Shown in pieces: positions 1-8,012 of a DNA stretch of 28,986 bases. The notes under the pieces are model-generated. The model was not told where the DNA came from. It made no database searches and was given only the letters and a program-made list of their open reading frames with translations. Made by a program: the position numbers and the translations under genes. The first letter of the stretch is position 1. The number at the start of each line of letters is the position of its first letter. The stretch covers positions 64,844-93,829 of the forward strand of contig DEMH01000008.1 in assembly GCA_002354805.1 (NCBI GenBank). The letters run 5' to 3'. Source of the stretch: Gammaproteobacteria bacterium UBA2675 (lineage in GTDB: Bacteria > Pseudomonadota > Gammaproteobacteria > Pseudomonadales > Pseudohongiellaceae).

Positions 1-18
1 TCCCTCCGTCCCCTTTAC
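1..18. repeat. Palindromic repeat, right arm only, cut by window edge
   Basis: The first 18 bases equal the right arm of the palindrome family seen in full at 701-750: CCCTCCGTCCCC followed by TTTAC. The left arm must lie before the window. It sits just upstream of the ferredoxin gene, so this gene is bracketed by two copies, one at each end. Confidence 0.85.
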
Positions 19-42
19 GGCCCTGTGGTAAACTTCGCGGCC

Positions 43-723
43 ATGACTCAGAGCCTGACAGACCGGATCAACGCCGCCCTCCCCCAGACCCAGTGCACCA
101 AGTGCGGGTACCAGGGCTGTCGTCCTTACGCCGAAGCCATTGCGGCCGGCGAGGCTATCAATCGTTGCCCGCCGGGTGGCCCACAGACCATCACCGTATT
201 GGCTGAAATAACCGGACAGCCCGCGCAGCCCCTGAATCCGGAAGTCGGCCAGCACGTGCCGTTGCAGCGGGCTGTGATCCGCGAAGACGAATGCATCGGC
301 TGCACCAAATGCATCACTGCCTGCCCGGTCGACGCCATCGTTGGCGCGGCCAAACTGATGCATACCGTGATCGCCAGCGATTGCACCGGCTGCGATCTGT
401 GTGTCGAGCCCTGCCCGGTAGACTGCATCGACATGATTACCGTCGGCACTGAAATCGAACCACCAAGCCGCGATCAGGCTCGGGAATGGCAACAACGCTA
501 CGAGCAACGCAAGGCGCGACTGATACGCGAAGCCGATGCCCATGAGGCACGCCGTCAACTGCGCCTGCAGGAAAAACTGGCGACGCTGGATCGTGGCGAA
601 CAGCTGCAGAAAGACAGCATCGTCAATTCGCCCTGGGCCAAGTCTCCCGAACAACTGCGTGCCGAAATCATGGCCGCGGTGGCCCGCAAGAAAGGAGGTA
701 GTAAAGGGGACGGAGGGATTTAG
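43..723 (+). CDS. rsxB: RnfB/RsxB-like ferredoxin, electron transport complex subunit B type
   Basis: The protein of about 226 residues begins with the RnfB cluster motif CTKCGYQGC, completed by a Cys in NRCPPGG. Two classical [4Fe-4S] motifs follow, CIGCTKCITACP and CTGCDLCVEPCP, so three clusters are expected. The membrane anchor that begins canonical RnfB is absent, which makes this a soluble or peripheral short form. An in-frame GTG at 25 is possible, but the ATG at 43 leads straight into the family motif and I prefer it. No clear Shine-Dalgarno sequence is visible, possibly because a repeat copy ends at 18. The role, by family, is electron transfer to or from a flavin or ferredoxin partner; the rest of an Rnf complex is not in the window. 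The last codons (KGDGGI) and the TAG stop come from the palindrome at 701-750, so the original C-terminus has been replaced. The C-terminal 70 residues are charged and helical. nth follows on the same strand, as in rnf-nth loci. Confidence 0.85.
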   Translation: MTQSLTDRINAALPQTQCTKCGYQGCRPYAEAIAAGEAINRCPPGGPQTITVLAEITGQPAQPLNPEVGQHVPLQRAVIREDECIGCTKCITACPVDAIVGAAKLMHTVIASDCTGCDLCVEPCPVDCIDMITVGTEIEPPSRDQAREWQQRYEQRKARLIREADAHEARRQLRLQEKLATLDRGEQLQKDSIVNSPWAKSPEQLRAEIMAAVARKKGGSKGDGGI

Positions 724-750
724 CGCGCTAAATCCCTCCGTCCCCTTTAC
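701..750. repeat. Perfect 50-bp palindrome (family type copy)
   Basis: Two 25-base arms, 701-725 and 726-750, are exact reverse complements with no spacer. The arm core is AAAGGGGACGGAGGGATTTA. The palindrome holds the stop codon of the upstream ferredoxin gene and ends 13 bases before the ATG of nth. The right flank carries a further partial arm end (ACCTTTAC). As RNA it would form a very stable hairpin between the two genes, so it may terminate, attenuate or protect the transcript. Confidence 0.95.
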
Positions 751-763
751 ACCTTTACAAAAG

Positions 764-1399
764 ATGAATAAACAGAAACGCACCGAAATTTTTCAGCGGC
801 TGCGGGCCGAGAACCCAAACCCGACGACAGAGCTGGAATACAGCAGCACCTTTGAGCTACTGATTGCGGTGATTCTGTCCGCGCAGGCCACAGACGTCGG
901 CGTCAACAAGGCCACCCGCAAGCTTTATCCGGTAGCCAATACTCCCGAGGCGATTCTGGCGCTGGGCGTTGACGGTCTGAAATCCTACATCAAGACCATC
1001 GGCCTGTTTAACACCAAGGCCGAGAATGTCATCAAAACCTGTCGCGCGCTGGTGGAAAATCATCAGGGCATTGTGCCATCCACCCGAGAGGAACTGGAGG
1101 CACTGCCCGGTGTGGGCCGCAAGACCGCCAATGTGGTGCTCAATACCGCCTTTAAACAACCGGCCATGGCGGTCGACACACACATTTTCCGCGTCTCCAA
1201 CCGCACCGGTATCGCCCCGGGCAAAAACGTTCTGGAAGTGGAAAAGCGCCTGATTCGTCTGGTGCCCGCAGAATTTCTGCTGGATGCCCACCACTGGCTG
1301 ATCCTGCATGGCCGCTATGTGTGTGTGGCACGCAAACCGCGCTGCGGTGCCTGCGTCATTTACGACCTGTGTGAGTATAAAAAGAAAACCGAAGTCTGA
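764..1399 (+). CDS. nth: Endonuclease III, DNA glycosylase/AP lyase
   Basis: Endonuclease III excises oxidised pyrimidines from DNA and cleaves the abasic site in base excision repair. The protein is 211 residues, the same as the E. coli enzyme. The helix-hairpin-helix motif LPGVGRKTA carries the catalytic Lys120, and Asp138 lies in AVDTHIFRVSNR. The C-terminal [4Fe-4S] ligands have the family spacing Cys-x6-Cys-x2-Cys-x5-Cys (CVARKPRC, CGAC, then DLC). The frame is open far upstream, through the palindrome at 701-750, but the ATG at 764 gives the normal N-terminus. No good Shine-Dalgarno sequence is seen before it, since the repeat occupies that place. The gene follows the RnfB-like gene on the same strand and may be co-transcribed through the hairpin. 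Confidence 0.96.
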   Translation: MNKQKRTEIFQRLRAENPNPTTELEYSSTFELLIAVILSAQATDVGVNKATRKLYPVANTPEAILALGVDGLKSYIKTIGLFNTKAENVIKTCRALVENHQGIVPSTREELEALPGVGRKTANVVLNTAFKQPAMAVDTHIFRVSNRTGIAPGKNVLEVEKRLIRLVPAEFLLDAHHWLILHGRYVCVARKPRCGACVIYDLCEYKKKTEV

Positions 1400-1486
1400 T
1401 ATTCTGGACGCAAGCAGCAGGTGCGTCGCAAAACGTCACGATGCATCCTGCCTGGACAAGCACTACCACTTTCTTAAGCGAGCGTC

Positions 1487-2356
1487 ATGACAAGCACCCA
1501 GCACCCAGTCGCCAGCGTCATCATCTCCACCTACAACTCTCCTGCCTGGCTGGAGAAAGTATTGATTGGCTATTTCAACCAGGATCGTCATGACTTCGAG
1601 ATTGTCATCGCTGATGACGGCTCAACTGAAGAGACCCGCACGCTGATTGATGCCATGCGAACAAAGTCACCTGTCCCCATCATCCATGTCTGGCAGCGTG
1701 ACGATGGATTTCGCAAGTGTCGCATTCTCAACAAATGTGTATTGCACGCCAACGCAGACTATCTGATCTTCACTGACGGCGACTGTATTCCACGCCGCGA
1801 CTTTGTCAGCACACATCTTGGTTCCGCCGAACCTGGCCTGTTTGTCTCTGGCGGCAGCCTGCTACTGCCAATGCCAACCAGCAAACTGATCGATCGCGAC
1901 GATATCGAACAGCAGCGCTGCTTCGACAAACACTGGCTGTATAAACATGGCCTCAAACCCACCCGCAAAATTCTGCGCATCAGCGCCGGCCCTACCCTGG
2001 CCGCAATACTGAATCGCTGCTCACCGGCAGCCTGCAACTTCAAAGGCTCCAACGCAGCTGCCTGGAAAACCGACGTGCTGGCAGTCAACGGCTTTGACGA
2101 GCGCATGGCCTACGGTGGGGAAGACAGAGAGTTCGGCGTGCGACTGCGCAACCGTGGCATCAAGCCGCGCGACGTCAAATACAGCGCGGTACTGGTGCAT
2201 CTTGATCATGCCAAGGGCTATCGTGATCCGGCCTTGATGGCGCAGAACAAAAATCTGCGGAAGCAGGTGGAACGCGAGCGCATCACCCGCACAGATTTTG
2301 GTATCCAGCAGTTGATCGATTCGGGCTACACGGCAGAACAAACCAGGCAGGCGTGA
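1487..2356 (+). CDS. Family 2 glycosyltransferase (GT-A fold)
   Basis: The 289-residue protein has the GT2 layout: an N-terminal strand SVIISTYN (about residues 10-17), the nucleotide-binding acidic motif IADDGST near residue 42, a DxD-type metal motif FTDGDCIPR, and a C-terminal galactosyltransferase-like segment GGEDREFGVRLRNRG with the catalytic-base region. No membrane segment is seen, so it is probably cytoplasmic or peripheral and transfers a sugar from a nucleotide donor to a lipopolysaccharide or polysaccharide acceptor. The donor and linkage cannot be read from the sequence. It is the first of several surface-carbohydrate genes scattered over the window and converges with the dioxygenase gene downstream. 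Confidence 0.88.
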   Translation: MTSTQHPVASVIISTYNSPAWLEKVLIGYFNQDRHDFEIVIADDGSTEETRTLIDAMRTKSPVPIIHVWQRDDGFRKCRILNKCVLHANADYLIFTDGDCIPRRDFVSTHLGSAEPGLFVSGGSLLLPMPTSKLIDRDDIEQQRCFDKHWLYKHGLKPTRKILRISAGPTLAAILNRCSPAACNFKGSNAAAWKTDVLAVNGFDERMAYGGEDREFGVRLRNRGIKPRDVKYSAVLVHLDHAKGYRDPALMAQNKNLRKQVERERITRTDFGIQQLIDSGYTAEQTRQA

Positions 2357-2379
2357 GCTCAATACTCTCCTGCAGAATC

Positions 2380-2406
2380 TCCACTTGGTTAAGCAGCCAA
2401 AGTGGA
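2380..2406. terminator. Hairpin between convergent genes
   Basis: TCCACTTGG and CCAAAGTGGA can pair across an 8-base loop with one bulged base. It lies in the 55-base gap between the glycosyltransferase and dioxygenase genes, whose stop codons face each other. There is no clear T tract, so a bidirectional terminator is only an inference. Confidence 0.4.
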
Positions 2407-2411
2407 TGGAA

Positions 2412-3230
2412 TCAGCTGACTGACCGTCGCAGTTTATTTACAAGGCGACGTAGCAAGCTCGGAGCTGGCGGTGAAACTGACTCTTCTGGCGCAACATACG
2501 GCTCAAACGTCACCCACTCCGGTTCGCGGATATGCGGCTTATCCGGCGTGCTGCGCATCGGAATATAGTACTGGCAGTCAGCGAAGTAATAGTGGGTGAC
2601 CTGCGAATGCCGGCTCAGCTTCGGGTCAGTCTGCGGCGCACCACCATGAATCAGGTTGGCGTGCCAGATCAGCGCCTCACCCTTGCGAATGGTGCCAAGC
2701 TGCGGCTTCAGGCCATGCAGCTCAATGTGCTCACGCATCATCTCTTCGTATTCGCCATAATGCTCGTAGCCGGGCTCCAGACCAAAGTCCTGCATCGACA
2801 TTTCTGGCAGCTTGTGACTGCCGGGATAATAAATCAGTGGTCCGTTGTCCGGCGTGATATCTTCCAGCGCCACCCACACTCCTGCCATGTAACCATGCGG
2901 CAGACTGTTAAAGTGGATGGTGTCAGAGTGTGCGGCCTGGCGCGTGCCAGTTGGAAAGTTCAAAGTCTGGAATGGCCGCGCGCGGCGGCCCAGCAGTTGC
3001 TCCAGCGCCTGCAGCACATTGTCATGTACTGCCAGCTGCCGGACCTCATCCACACGCTTCCAGAGATCCTGCAAGCGCGTGGGAAAAGTCGGATTGGCCT
3101 GAAACGCAGGATCATAGTGTACAAACACCTTCTCCCTCAGATCGTCAACAAACGCCTCATCCAGCCCAGGGTCAAACACCAGAAACCCGTGCTCATGAAA
3201 ATGATCGATCTGCGTTTGCGTCAGCACCAT
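2412..3230 (-). CDS. Phytanoyl-CoA dioxygenase (PhyH)-like Fe(II)/2-oxoglutarate oxygenase
   Basis: The 272-residue protein opens with the typical PhyH start (QIDHFHEHGFLVF). The iron triad is visible as His101 and Asp103 in AAHSDTIHF and His195 in LIHGGAP, with Arg207 placed to bind 2-oxoglutarate. YYPGSHKLP in the middle is a family hallmark. The enzyme should hydroxylate a small molecule or lipid; the substrate is unknown. A good Shine-Dalgarno sequence (GAGG) precedes the ATG. It starts 17 bases after the stop of argG on the same strand, so co-transcription is likely, though no metabolic link is obvious. The last 30 residues are basic and Pro-rich. Confidence 0.85.
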   Translation of the reverse strand: MVLTQTQIDHFHEHGFLVFDPGLDEAFVDDLREKVFVHYDPAFQANPTFPTRLQDLWKRVDEVRQLAVHDNVLQALEQLLGRRARPFQTLNFPTGTRQAAHSDTIHFNSLPHGYMAGVWVALEDITPDNGPLIYYPGSHKLPEMSMQDFGLEPGYEHYGEYEEMMREHIELHGLKPQLGTIRKGEALIWHANLIHGGAPQTDPKLSRHSQVTHYYFADCQYYIPMRSTPDKPHIREPEWVTFEPYVAPEESVSPPAPSLLRRLVNKLRRSVS

Positions 3231-3247
3231 CCTGTGCCTCCGTACAC

Positions 3248-4462
3248 TTATACTTTTCTGCCTTTATTTGCCGCGATTCTTAAACGCAATGCATTCAACT
3301 TAATGAAGCCGGCTGCATCCGCCTGATCATACGCGCCAGCATCATCCTCAAATGTTGCGATGTTCATATCGAACAGCGAGTCAGCTGACTCACGACCTAC
3401 CACGATGACGTTGCCTTTGTAGAGCTTCAAACGCACGGTGCCGTTAACGTACTGCTGCGAATAGTCGATCAACTGCTGCAGTGCCTTACGCTCGGGGGCA
3501 AACCAGTAACCGTTGTAGACCAGTGATGCGTACTTTGGCATCAGCTCGTCTTTCAGGTGGGCCAGTTCGCGGTCCAGTGTCACTGATTCAATGGCGCGGT
3601 GAGCTTTCAGCATCACAGTGCCACCGGGTGTTTCGTAGCAGCCGCGTGACTTCATGCCAACGTAGCGGTTCTCAACCAGGTCGGCACGACCGATGCCATT
3701 GGCGCCAGCAACTTTGTTCAGGTGCGCCAGCACGGTAGCAGGTGACATTTTTTCGCCGTCGATGGCAACGATGTCGCCCCTCTCATAGGTCAGTTCGATA
3801 TAGGTTGGTGTATCCGGAGCGTTCTCGGGCGATACCGACCACAGCCACATATCTTCTTCCGGCTCGGCGCCCGGGTTCTCCAGGATGTCACCTTCGTAGG
3901 AGATGTGCAGCAGGTTGGCATCCATGGAGTATGGAGACTTGGTGCCACGCTTTTTCTCAACCGGGATGTTGTGCTGTTCACAATAGGCCAGCAGCTTGTC
4001 ACGGGAAGTCAGATCCCATTCACGCCATGGCGCAATTACCTGAATGCCGGGTTTCAGCGCGTAGGCACCCAGCTCGAAGCGTACCTGGTCGTTACCCTTG
4101 CCGGTCGCACCGTGGGCAATCGCATCGGCGCCAGTTTCGTTGGCGATTTCAACCAGACGTTTGGCAATCAGAGGTCGTGCAATTGAGGTACCCAGCAGGT
4201 ATTCGCCTTCATACAGGGCGTTGGCGCGGAACATCGGGTTTACAAAATCGCGCACAAACTCTTCGCGCAGATCTTCGATATAGATTTCCTTGATGCCCAT
4301 GGCCTTGGCTTTGGCGCGCGCCGGCTCCAGCTCTTCCCCCTGACCCAGGTCAGCGGTAAAGGTGACAACCTCACACTGGTAGGTTTCCATCAACCACTTG
4401 GCGATGACCGAGGTATCCAGGCCGCCGGAATAGGCCAATACCACTTTTTTGATGCCAGACAT
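3248..4462 (-). CDS. argG: Argininosuccinate synthase
   Basis: ArgG joins citrulline and aspartate, with ATP, to argininosuccinate in arginine synthesis. The protein is 404 residues, fitting the shorter ArgG class. The ATP pyrophosphatase loop AYSGGLDTSVI is at the N-terminus, followed by GATGKGNDQVRFEL and KSRGCYETPGG, all family signatures. The frame is open 20 codons further upstream, but the ATG at 4462 is preceded by TTGGAG at good spacing and leads directly into MSGIKKVVLAYSGG. A large palindromic repeat lies between this gene and the receptor gene upstream, so any argG leader transcript would probably contain or adjoin that hairpin. It belongs to the argG-motY-pyrC-rnt block I recall from Pseudomonas, here with the receptor gene in between. 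Confidence 0.96.
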   Translation of the reverse strand: MSGIKKVVLAYSGGLDTSVIAKWLMETYQCEVVTFTADLGQGEELEPARAKAKAMGIKEIYIEDLREEFVRDFVNPMFRANALYEGEYLLGTSIARPLIAKRLVEIANETGADAIAHGATGKGNDQVRFELGAYALKPGIQVIAPWREWDLTSRDKLLAYCEQHNIPVEKKRGTKSPYSMDANLLHISYEGDILENPGAEPEEDMWLWSVSPENAPDTPTYIELTYERGDIVAIDGEKMSPATVLAHLNKVAGANGIGRADLVENRYVGMKSRGCYETPGGTVMLKAHRAIESVTLDRELAHLKDELMPKYASLVYNGYWFAPERKALQQLIDYSQQYVNGTVRLKLYKGNVIVVGRESADSLFDMNIATFEDDAGAYDQADAAGFIKLNALRLRIAANKGRKV

Positions 4463-4525
4463 GCTGTGCTGCTCCAATTGAAAAGGGATGTAAAAACCAG
4501 GGCGGCAATTGTAGCAGATCACGGA

Positions 4526-4601
4526 CGTAAAGGGGACGCGTAAAGGGGACGGAGGGATTTAGCAAGCTAAATCCCTCCGTCCCCTTTACGTCCCCTTTAC
4601 G
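4526..4601. repeat. Palindromic repeat with doubled arm ends
   Basis: The core palindrome has exact 25-base arms, 4539-4563 and 4566-4590, around a 2-base loop (AA). Outside it, both arms carry one more copy of the arm end: CGTAAAGGGGACG at 4526-4538 on the left and TCCCCTTTACG at 4591-4601 on the right. The two extensions differ by two bases. It lies between the stop of the TonB receptor gene and the start of argG. Confidence 0.92.
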
Positions 4602-4616
4602 CACCCTTCACAAGGG

Positions 4617-6737
4617 TCAGAAGTCCAGCTTGAAGCCGGCGCTTACGTTGCGGCCGGGCATGGGGATAACGTCTGCCAGGAACGAAGAGGCATTGCGCAC
4701 TTCCTCATCCAGCAGGTTGCTGGCACGCAGGAACAGCTTGTAGCGGCCGTTCTCGTCAAAGCTGTGACTGACGCTCAGGTTGACCATCTTGTAGTCATCG
4801 ACGCCGGCTTCAAACGCAGCCGTGCGCTGCTGTTTGCTACTGCGGTAGAACTCCAGCCCAGCGCTGGTGCGTGAGGCGACCTGGGCATCCAGGCGCACAC
4901 CTACCCGGCGCGGCGGAATACGTGGCAGACGGTCTGCGGCGTCGTCCAGCCCTACCCTCACATAGTCACTGAACACTTCAGCGGCAAAGTTTTCATTGAA
5001 GCGATACGCAAGTTCCGCCTCGTAGCCGGTGAACTCCGCATCACGCTGGGTGTATTTGATCAGACGGAAGTCTTCGAACTGATCCAGTGTCCGCGCATAA
5101 ATATAGTTATCTATGTTGTTACGGAACAGGTTGAAGCTGTAGGTCACTGGACCGCTCACCTTGCGCAGCCCGATCTCTACATTGTCAGCCGACTCTTTGC
5201 GCAGTTGCTGATTGCTCTCAGGGCCGCCACAGGTAAGCGCATCGGGCAGCAGACCACACTCGTAGGTGTTGGATGCCACGTGTACACCGCGTGAATACAG
5301 CTCCTGTGCATGCGGTAGACGCTGGGCGCTGGCATAGGTGGCTGACAGAATAATGCCATCACCTGCTTCCCATATGGCCGAGCCAGACCAGGAATACGCT
5401 GAGTCGCTGAACTCCGGACGCCCCCGTGGGTCATTCACCGGGCGATGTTTCTGGCGGTCATAACGCGCACCTGCCTCCAGATGCCAGGCATCGGTCAGCT
5501 GATAGTGCTCAACCAAAAATATTCCAGTCGCCTCGGACTCAATGGTAGGAAGGAACGTATGCTCCCCTTGTGAACTGAACTCGGTATCAGAAACCTGCAC
5601 ACCAAACAGACCCTGCCAGCCCATCAGCGAGGCATGATCGAATTCTACACGGGCCTCATAACCTTTGTTAAAGAAGGCTGAACCAACCTCTCCTTCTTCA
5701 ATTTCATAGTGCTCGTAGTCAGTATTGCTGGCACGGAATCTGACTTTGTTGATACCCGGCAGCGGCGCCAGCAGCTCGCCACGCAGATCGATGCGCTTGC
5801 TGGTCAGGTCGATGTTTGGCACACCGTGGTCATGGTCATCATGCTCGTCGTGATCATCATGTTCGTCGTGTTCGTCGTGATCATAATGTAGTTCACAATG
5901 CAAAAAACGACCATCGGGATGGCAGTCATTGTATTCCTCACTGTGCCCGGGAATACCGTAGTCATCCTTGCGATAGGAATACGACAGACCAATAAAGCCG
6001 CGCTCACCTACCCAGGACGCGCCCACACTCGAGTTATTACTGTCAGCGAAGGTGCCATCCACTCGCGCCTCATCCCAGTCAGGCGCTTCATAGTCATCCT
6101 TTTTGACCATGGAGGTTTCAAAGTGCACAGCAATGTTGTCAGTCGCACGGCTGGTCAGGCTGATGGCACCGGCACGCTCATTGGCCACGGTATTGCCACG
6201 CAGCGCCACAAAACCATCGTAAGTCTGGCCGCCATCGGCGCCCGGTATGGCTGTCGGGATCTTGTTATCCAGTACGTTTACGACACCACCTATGGCACCG
6301 CCTCCGTAGAGCAGCGTTGCCGGGCCGCGCAGCACCTCAATGCGCTGTGCAAGAATCGGGTCAACGGTCACCGCATGGTCAGGCGACACATCTGAGACGT
6401 CCAGCACATTGCTGCCATCCGACAGCACTTTGGCGCGCGGCGTAGTCTGGCCACGGATCACCGGGCGGCTGGCCCCGCCCCCATAACTGTCAGCATGCAC
6501 ACCGGTCAGACCATTCAGCAGATCGCCCAGGGTGCCACCACGGTTAAGCAGCTCTTCTGAATCCAGCACACTGAATGGCGCCACAATCAGCTCGGCGCTC
6601 TCGGTCACGCCCAGTGCCGTCACGCGTATTTCAGTTACGTCGCCGTCTGTTTGCGCAAGCACTGCGCTGCTGGTGGCCGCAGTGATGCCGGCAACGCTCA
6701 AGGCTATTGCTACGCTCAGCGGTGTCTTTTTCATCAT
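4617..6737 (-). CDS. TonB-dependent outer-membrane receptor, ZnuD-like, probable zinc uptake
   Basis: The 706-residue protein has a signal peptide ending near SSAVLAQ, a TonB-box-like segment (EIRVTA), a plug domain (LLNGLTGVHADSYGGGASRPVIRG, then RIEVLRGPATLLYGGGAIGG) and a long beta-barrel with a final Phe, as expected for an outer-membrane protein. Residues about 282-306 form a loop of alternating His, Asp and Glu (HYDHDEHDEHDDHDEH and onward). Such loops occur in ZnuD-type zinc receptors and may capture zinc, or another divalent metal. Two Met codons in tandem (6737 and 6734) follow AGGAATAAAAAAG; either may start. Two sites resembling Zur boxes lie upstream. A siderophore or cobalamin role cannot be excluded, but the His-rich loop argues for a metal cation. 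No TonB-ExbBD genes are present. Confidence 0.9.
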   Translation of the reverse strand: MMKKTPLSVAIALSVAGITAATSSAVLAQTDGDVTEIRVTALGVTESAELIVAPFSVLDSEELLNRGGTLGDLLNGLTGVHADSYGGGASRPVIRGQTTPRAKVLSDGSNVLDVSDVSPDHAVTVDPILAQRIEVLRGPATLLYGGGAIGGVVNVLDNKIPTAIPGADGGQTYDGFVALRGNTVANERAGAISLTSRATDNIAVHFETSMVKKDDYEAPDWDEARVDGTFADSNNSSVGASWVGERGFIGLSYSYRKDDYGIPGHSEEYNDCHPDGRFLHCELHYDHDEHDEHDDHDEHDDHDHGVPNIDLTSKRIDLRGELLAPLPGINKVRFRASNTDYEHYEIEEGEVGSAFFNKGYEARVEFDHASLMGWQGLFGVQVSDTEFSSQGEHTFLPTIESEATGIFLVEHYQLTDAWHLEAGARYDRQKHRPVNDPRGRPEFSDSAYSWSGSAIWEAGDGIILSATYASAQRLPHAQELYSRGVHVASNTYECGLLPDALTCGGPESNQQLRKESADNVEIGLRKVSGPVTYSFNLFRNNIDNYIYARTLDQFEDFRLIKYTQRDAEFTGYEAELAYRFNENFAAEVFSDYVRVGLDDAADRLPRIPPRRVGVRLDAQVASRTSAGLEFYRSSKQQRTAAFEAGVDDYKMVNLSVSHSFDENGRYKLFLRASNLLDEEVRNASSFLADVIPMPGRNVSAGFKLDF

Positions 6738-6837
6738 CTTTTTATTCCTGTATAACGAATGTCAATGACTGCCAGTAAGAGGCAAGTAAACGGTATCGCC
6801 TGGTGTGGGAACCTTGAATCAGGCAAGTGGTCGAGGA

Positions 6838-6852
6838 TGATACAGCATATCA
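6838..6852. promoter_or_regulatory. Possible Zur-type operator (distal dyad 1)
   Basis: TGATACAGCATATCA is an inverted repeat (TGATA-CAGCA-TATCA). It matches 10 of 15 positions of the gammaproteobacterial Zur core as I recall it (TGTTATAWTATAACA). It lies about 100 bases upstream of the receptor start. Inferred from pattern only. Confidence 0.35.
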
Positions 6853-6868
6853 TTTGCAGGTGGCAAGA

Positions 6869-6883
6869 CGTTATAGCATCACA
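6869..6883. promoter_or_regulatory. Possible Zur-type operator (dyad 2)
   Basis: CGTTATAGCATCACA matches 11 of 15 positions of the remembered Zur core, including the GTTATA half-site. Its centre is 31 bases from that of the dyad at 6838-6852, about three helical turns, which would suit side-by-side binding. The rest of the 284-base gap between the receptor and motY shows only a GAGCTC-rich irregular repeat near 6917-6970. Confidence 0.38.
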
Positions 6884-7021
6884 ATATCTACGCCATTCAG
6901 CGTAGCGCTTGAGGACGAGCGGAGCGCATGAGAAACAGCGGAGCTCCCGAGGAACAACGGAGCTCGCTTTTAAGAAAGTGCTGTCAGCCAGCGCTGGAGA
7001 AGACTCTGCATCAGCAGCAGA

Positions 7022-7948
7022 TCAGTCGCCAGAACCGTCGCGATGGAGTCGCAGCGTGACGCGGCGGTTACGATCGCGGTCTTCGGCTGACTGTTCGTTA
7101 CGCACAATGCGGAACTGGGGGGTGGAACCAAAATAACGCGTGGTGAGCATGTTTTCGTCGATGCCCTGCTCTACGAGGTAAGTCTGCACGGCAAAGGCAC
7201 GGATGCGGGACAGCTCGAGGTTGTCGCGGGCGTTACCGGCACTGTCTGTGAAGCCATTTATATCAACGGCGTAAACGGCAGGGTCGGCTTTCATATAGGT
7301 CACAATATCGTCCAGCTGAGCCTGCTGTTGCGCACTTAACTCACGCTGATTGCTTTGCCAGAACACTGTGGATCGTTCTATCTGAGCAAAATTTACCGGC
7401 AGCAGATTGCCCTGGCACTGATGATACTCCGCGTAGGCCTCGCCAAAACGCACTGGCGAAATACCAACATGCACCGACTCGGTATCACTGAACCACGCTC
7501 TGCGCATCAGGGTGGGCACCATGCCGCGGCCGAGTTCGGCGATCAGCAGCTGGCTCTGCGCGGCATCCATGACCACCGGCTGTCTGGAACGCTGCACGTC
7601 CACATAAGCCAGATCACGCACCTGCAGGTCCTGGCGCCAGCGCGGCGGTTGCGAGGTCAACAGCGCCCTGCCTTCCTGCATGGGACTGTTTGGGGAGCGC
7701 AGATAAAACCGCATGGATTCACCGGCCTGATGGTAGAACACGGCGGTGCCAAAATCGGGAATCTGCTGAACCAGAGAACATTCGAAGATAGAGGTATCAA
7801 CAATCCAGCCATCCTCGCCCAGATCGGGATAAAAAGAAGACACTGACCCGGCGTGCACCGATGTCGACAGCACTTGTGATGCCAACGACACCGCTGCCGC
7901 AGTGAGCATTACAGGCCAAGATAGGATAAACTTGCGCATTCGAGTCAT
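7022..7948 (-). CDS. motY: Flagellar stator-associated T-ring protein MotY, OmpA family
   Basis: MotY forms the periplasmic T-ring that holds stator units around the flagellar motor. The 308-residue protein has a signal peptide (ending near SVHAG), a MotY N-terminal domain with WIVDTSIFECSLVQQIPDFG and YAEYHQC, and a C-terminal OmpA peptidoglycan-binding domain from about residue 195 (DINGFTDSAGNARDNLELSR, then NRRVTLRL). The similarity I recall to Pseudomonas MotY extends over both domains, and the neighbours argG and pyrC-rnt are the same, which separates it from a generic OmpA/Pal protein. Starts at 7948 or 7939 are both possible; neither has a strong Shine-Dalgarno sequence. It diverges from pyrC across 64 bases. 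No other flagellar gene is nearby. Confidence 0.88.
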   Translation of the reverse strand: MTRMRKFILSWPVMLTAAAVSLASQVLSTSVHAGSVSSFYPDLGEDGWIVDTSIFECSLVQQIPDFGTAVFYHQAGESMRFYLRSPNSPMQEGRALLTSQPPRWRQDLQVRDLAYVDVQRSRQPVVMDAAQSQLLIAELGRGMVPTLMRRAWFSDTESVHVGISPVRFGEAYAEYHQCQGNLLPVNFAQIERSTVFWQSNQRELSAQQQAQLDDIVTYMKADPAVYAVDINGFTDSAGNARDNLELSRIRAFAVQTYLVEQGIDENMLTTRYFGSTPQFRIVRNEQSAEDRDRNRRVTLRLHRDGSGD

Positions 7949-8012
7949 TCGCCCGCCGAGTCAATGTCTTTCTACATCCCCTGACATCGGCCACAGTCAC
8001 AGAAACTTTACT

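Noticed and set aside
536..763. In-frame upstream extension of endonuclease III (including codons from the palindrome)
   Set aside because: It overlaps the ferredoxin gene in another frame, and the family start is the Met at 764 giving exactly 211 residues.
5898..6395. Plus-strand frame within the TonB receptor gene
   Set aside because: It lies antisense to a clear receptor and has no ribosome site or family.
6917..6970. Irregular GGAGCTC-rich repeats between the receptor and motY
   Set aside because: The units are uneven and short; I could not tell them from chance or from a decayed element.
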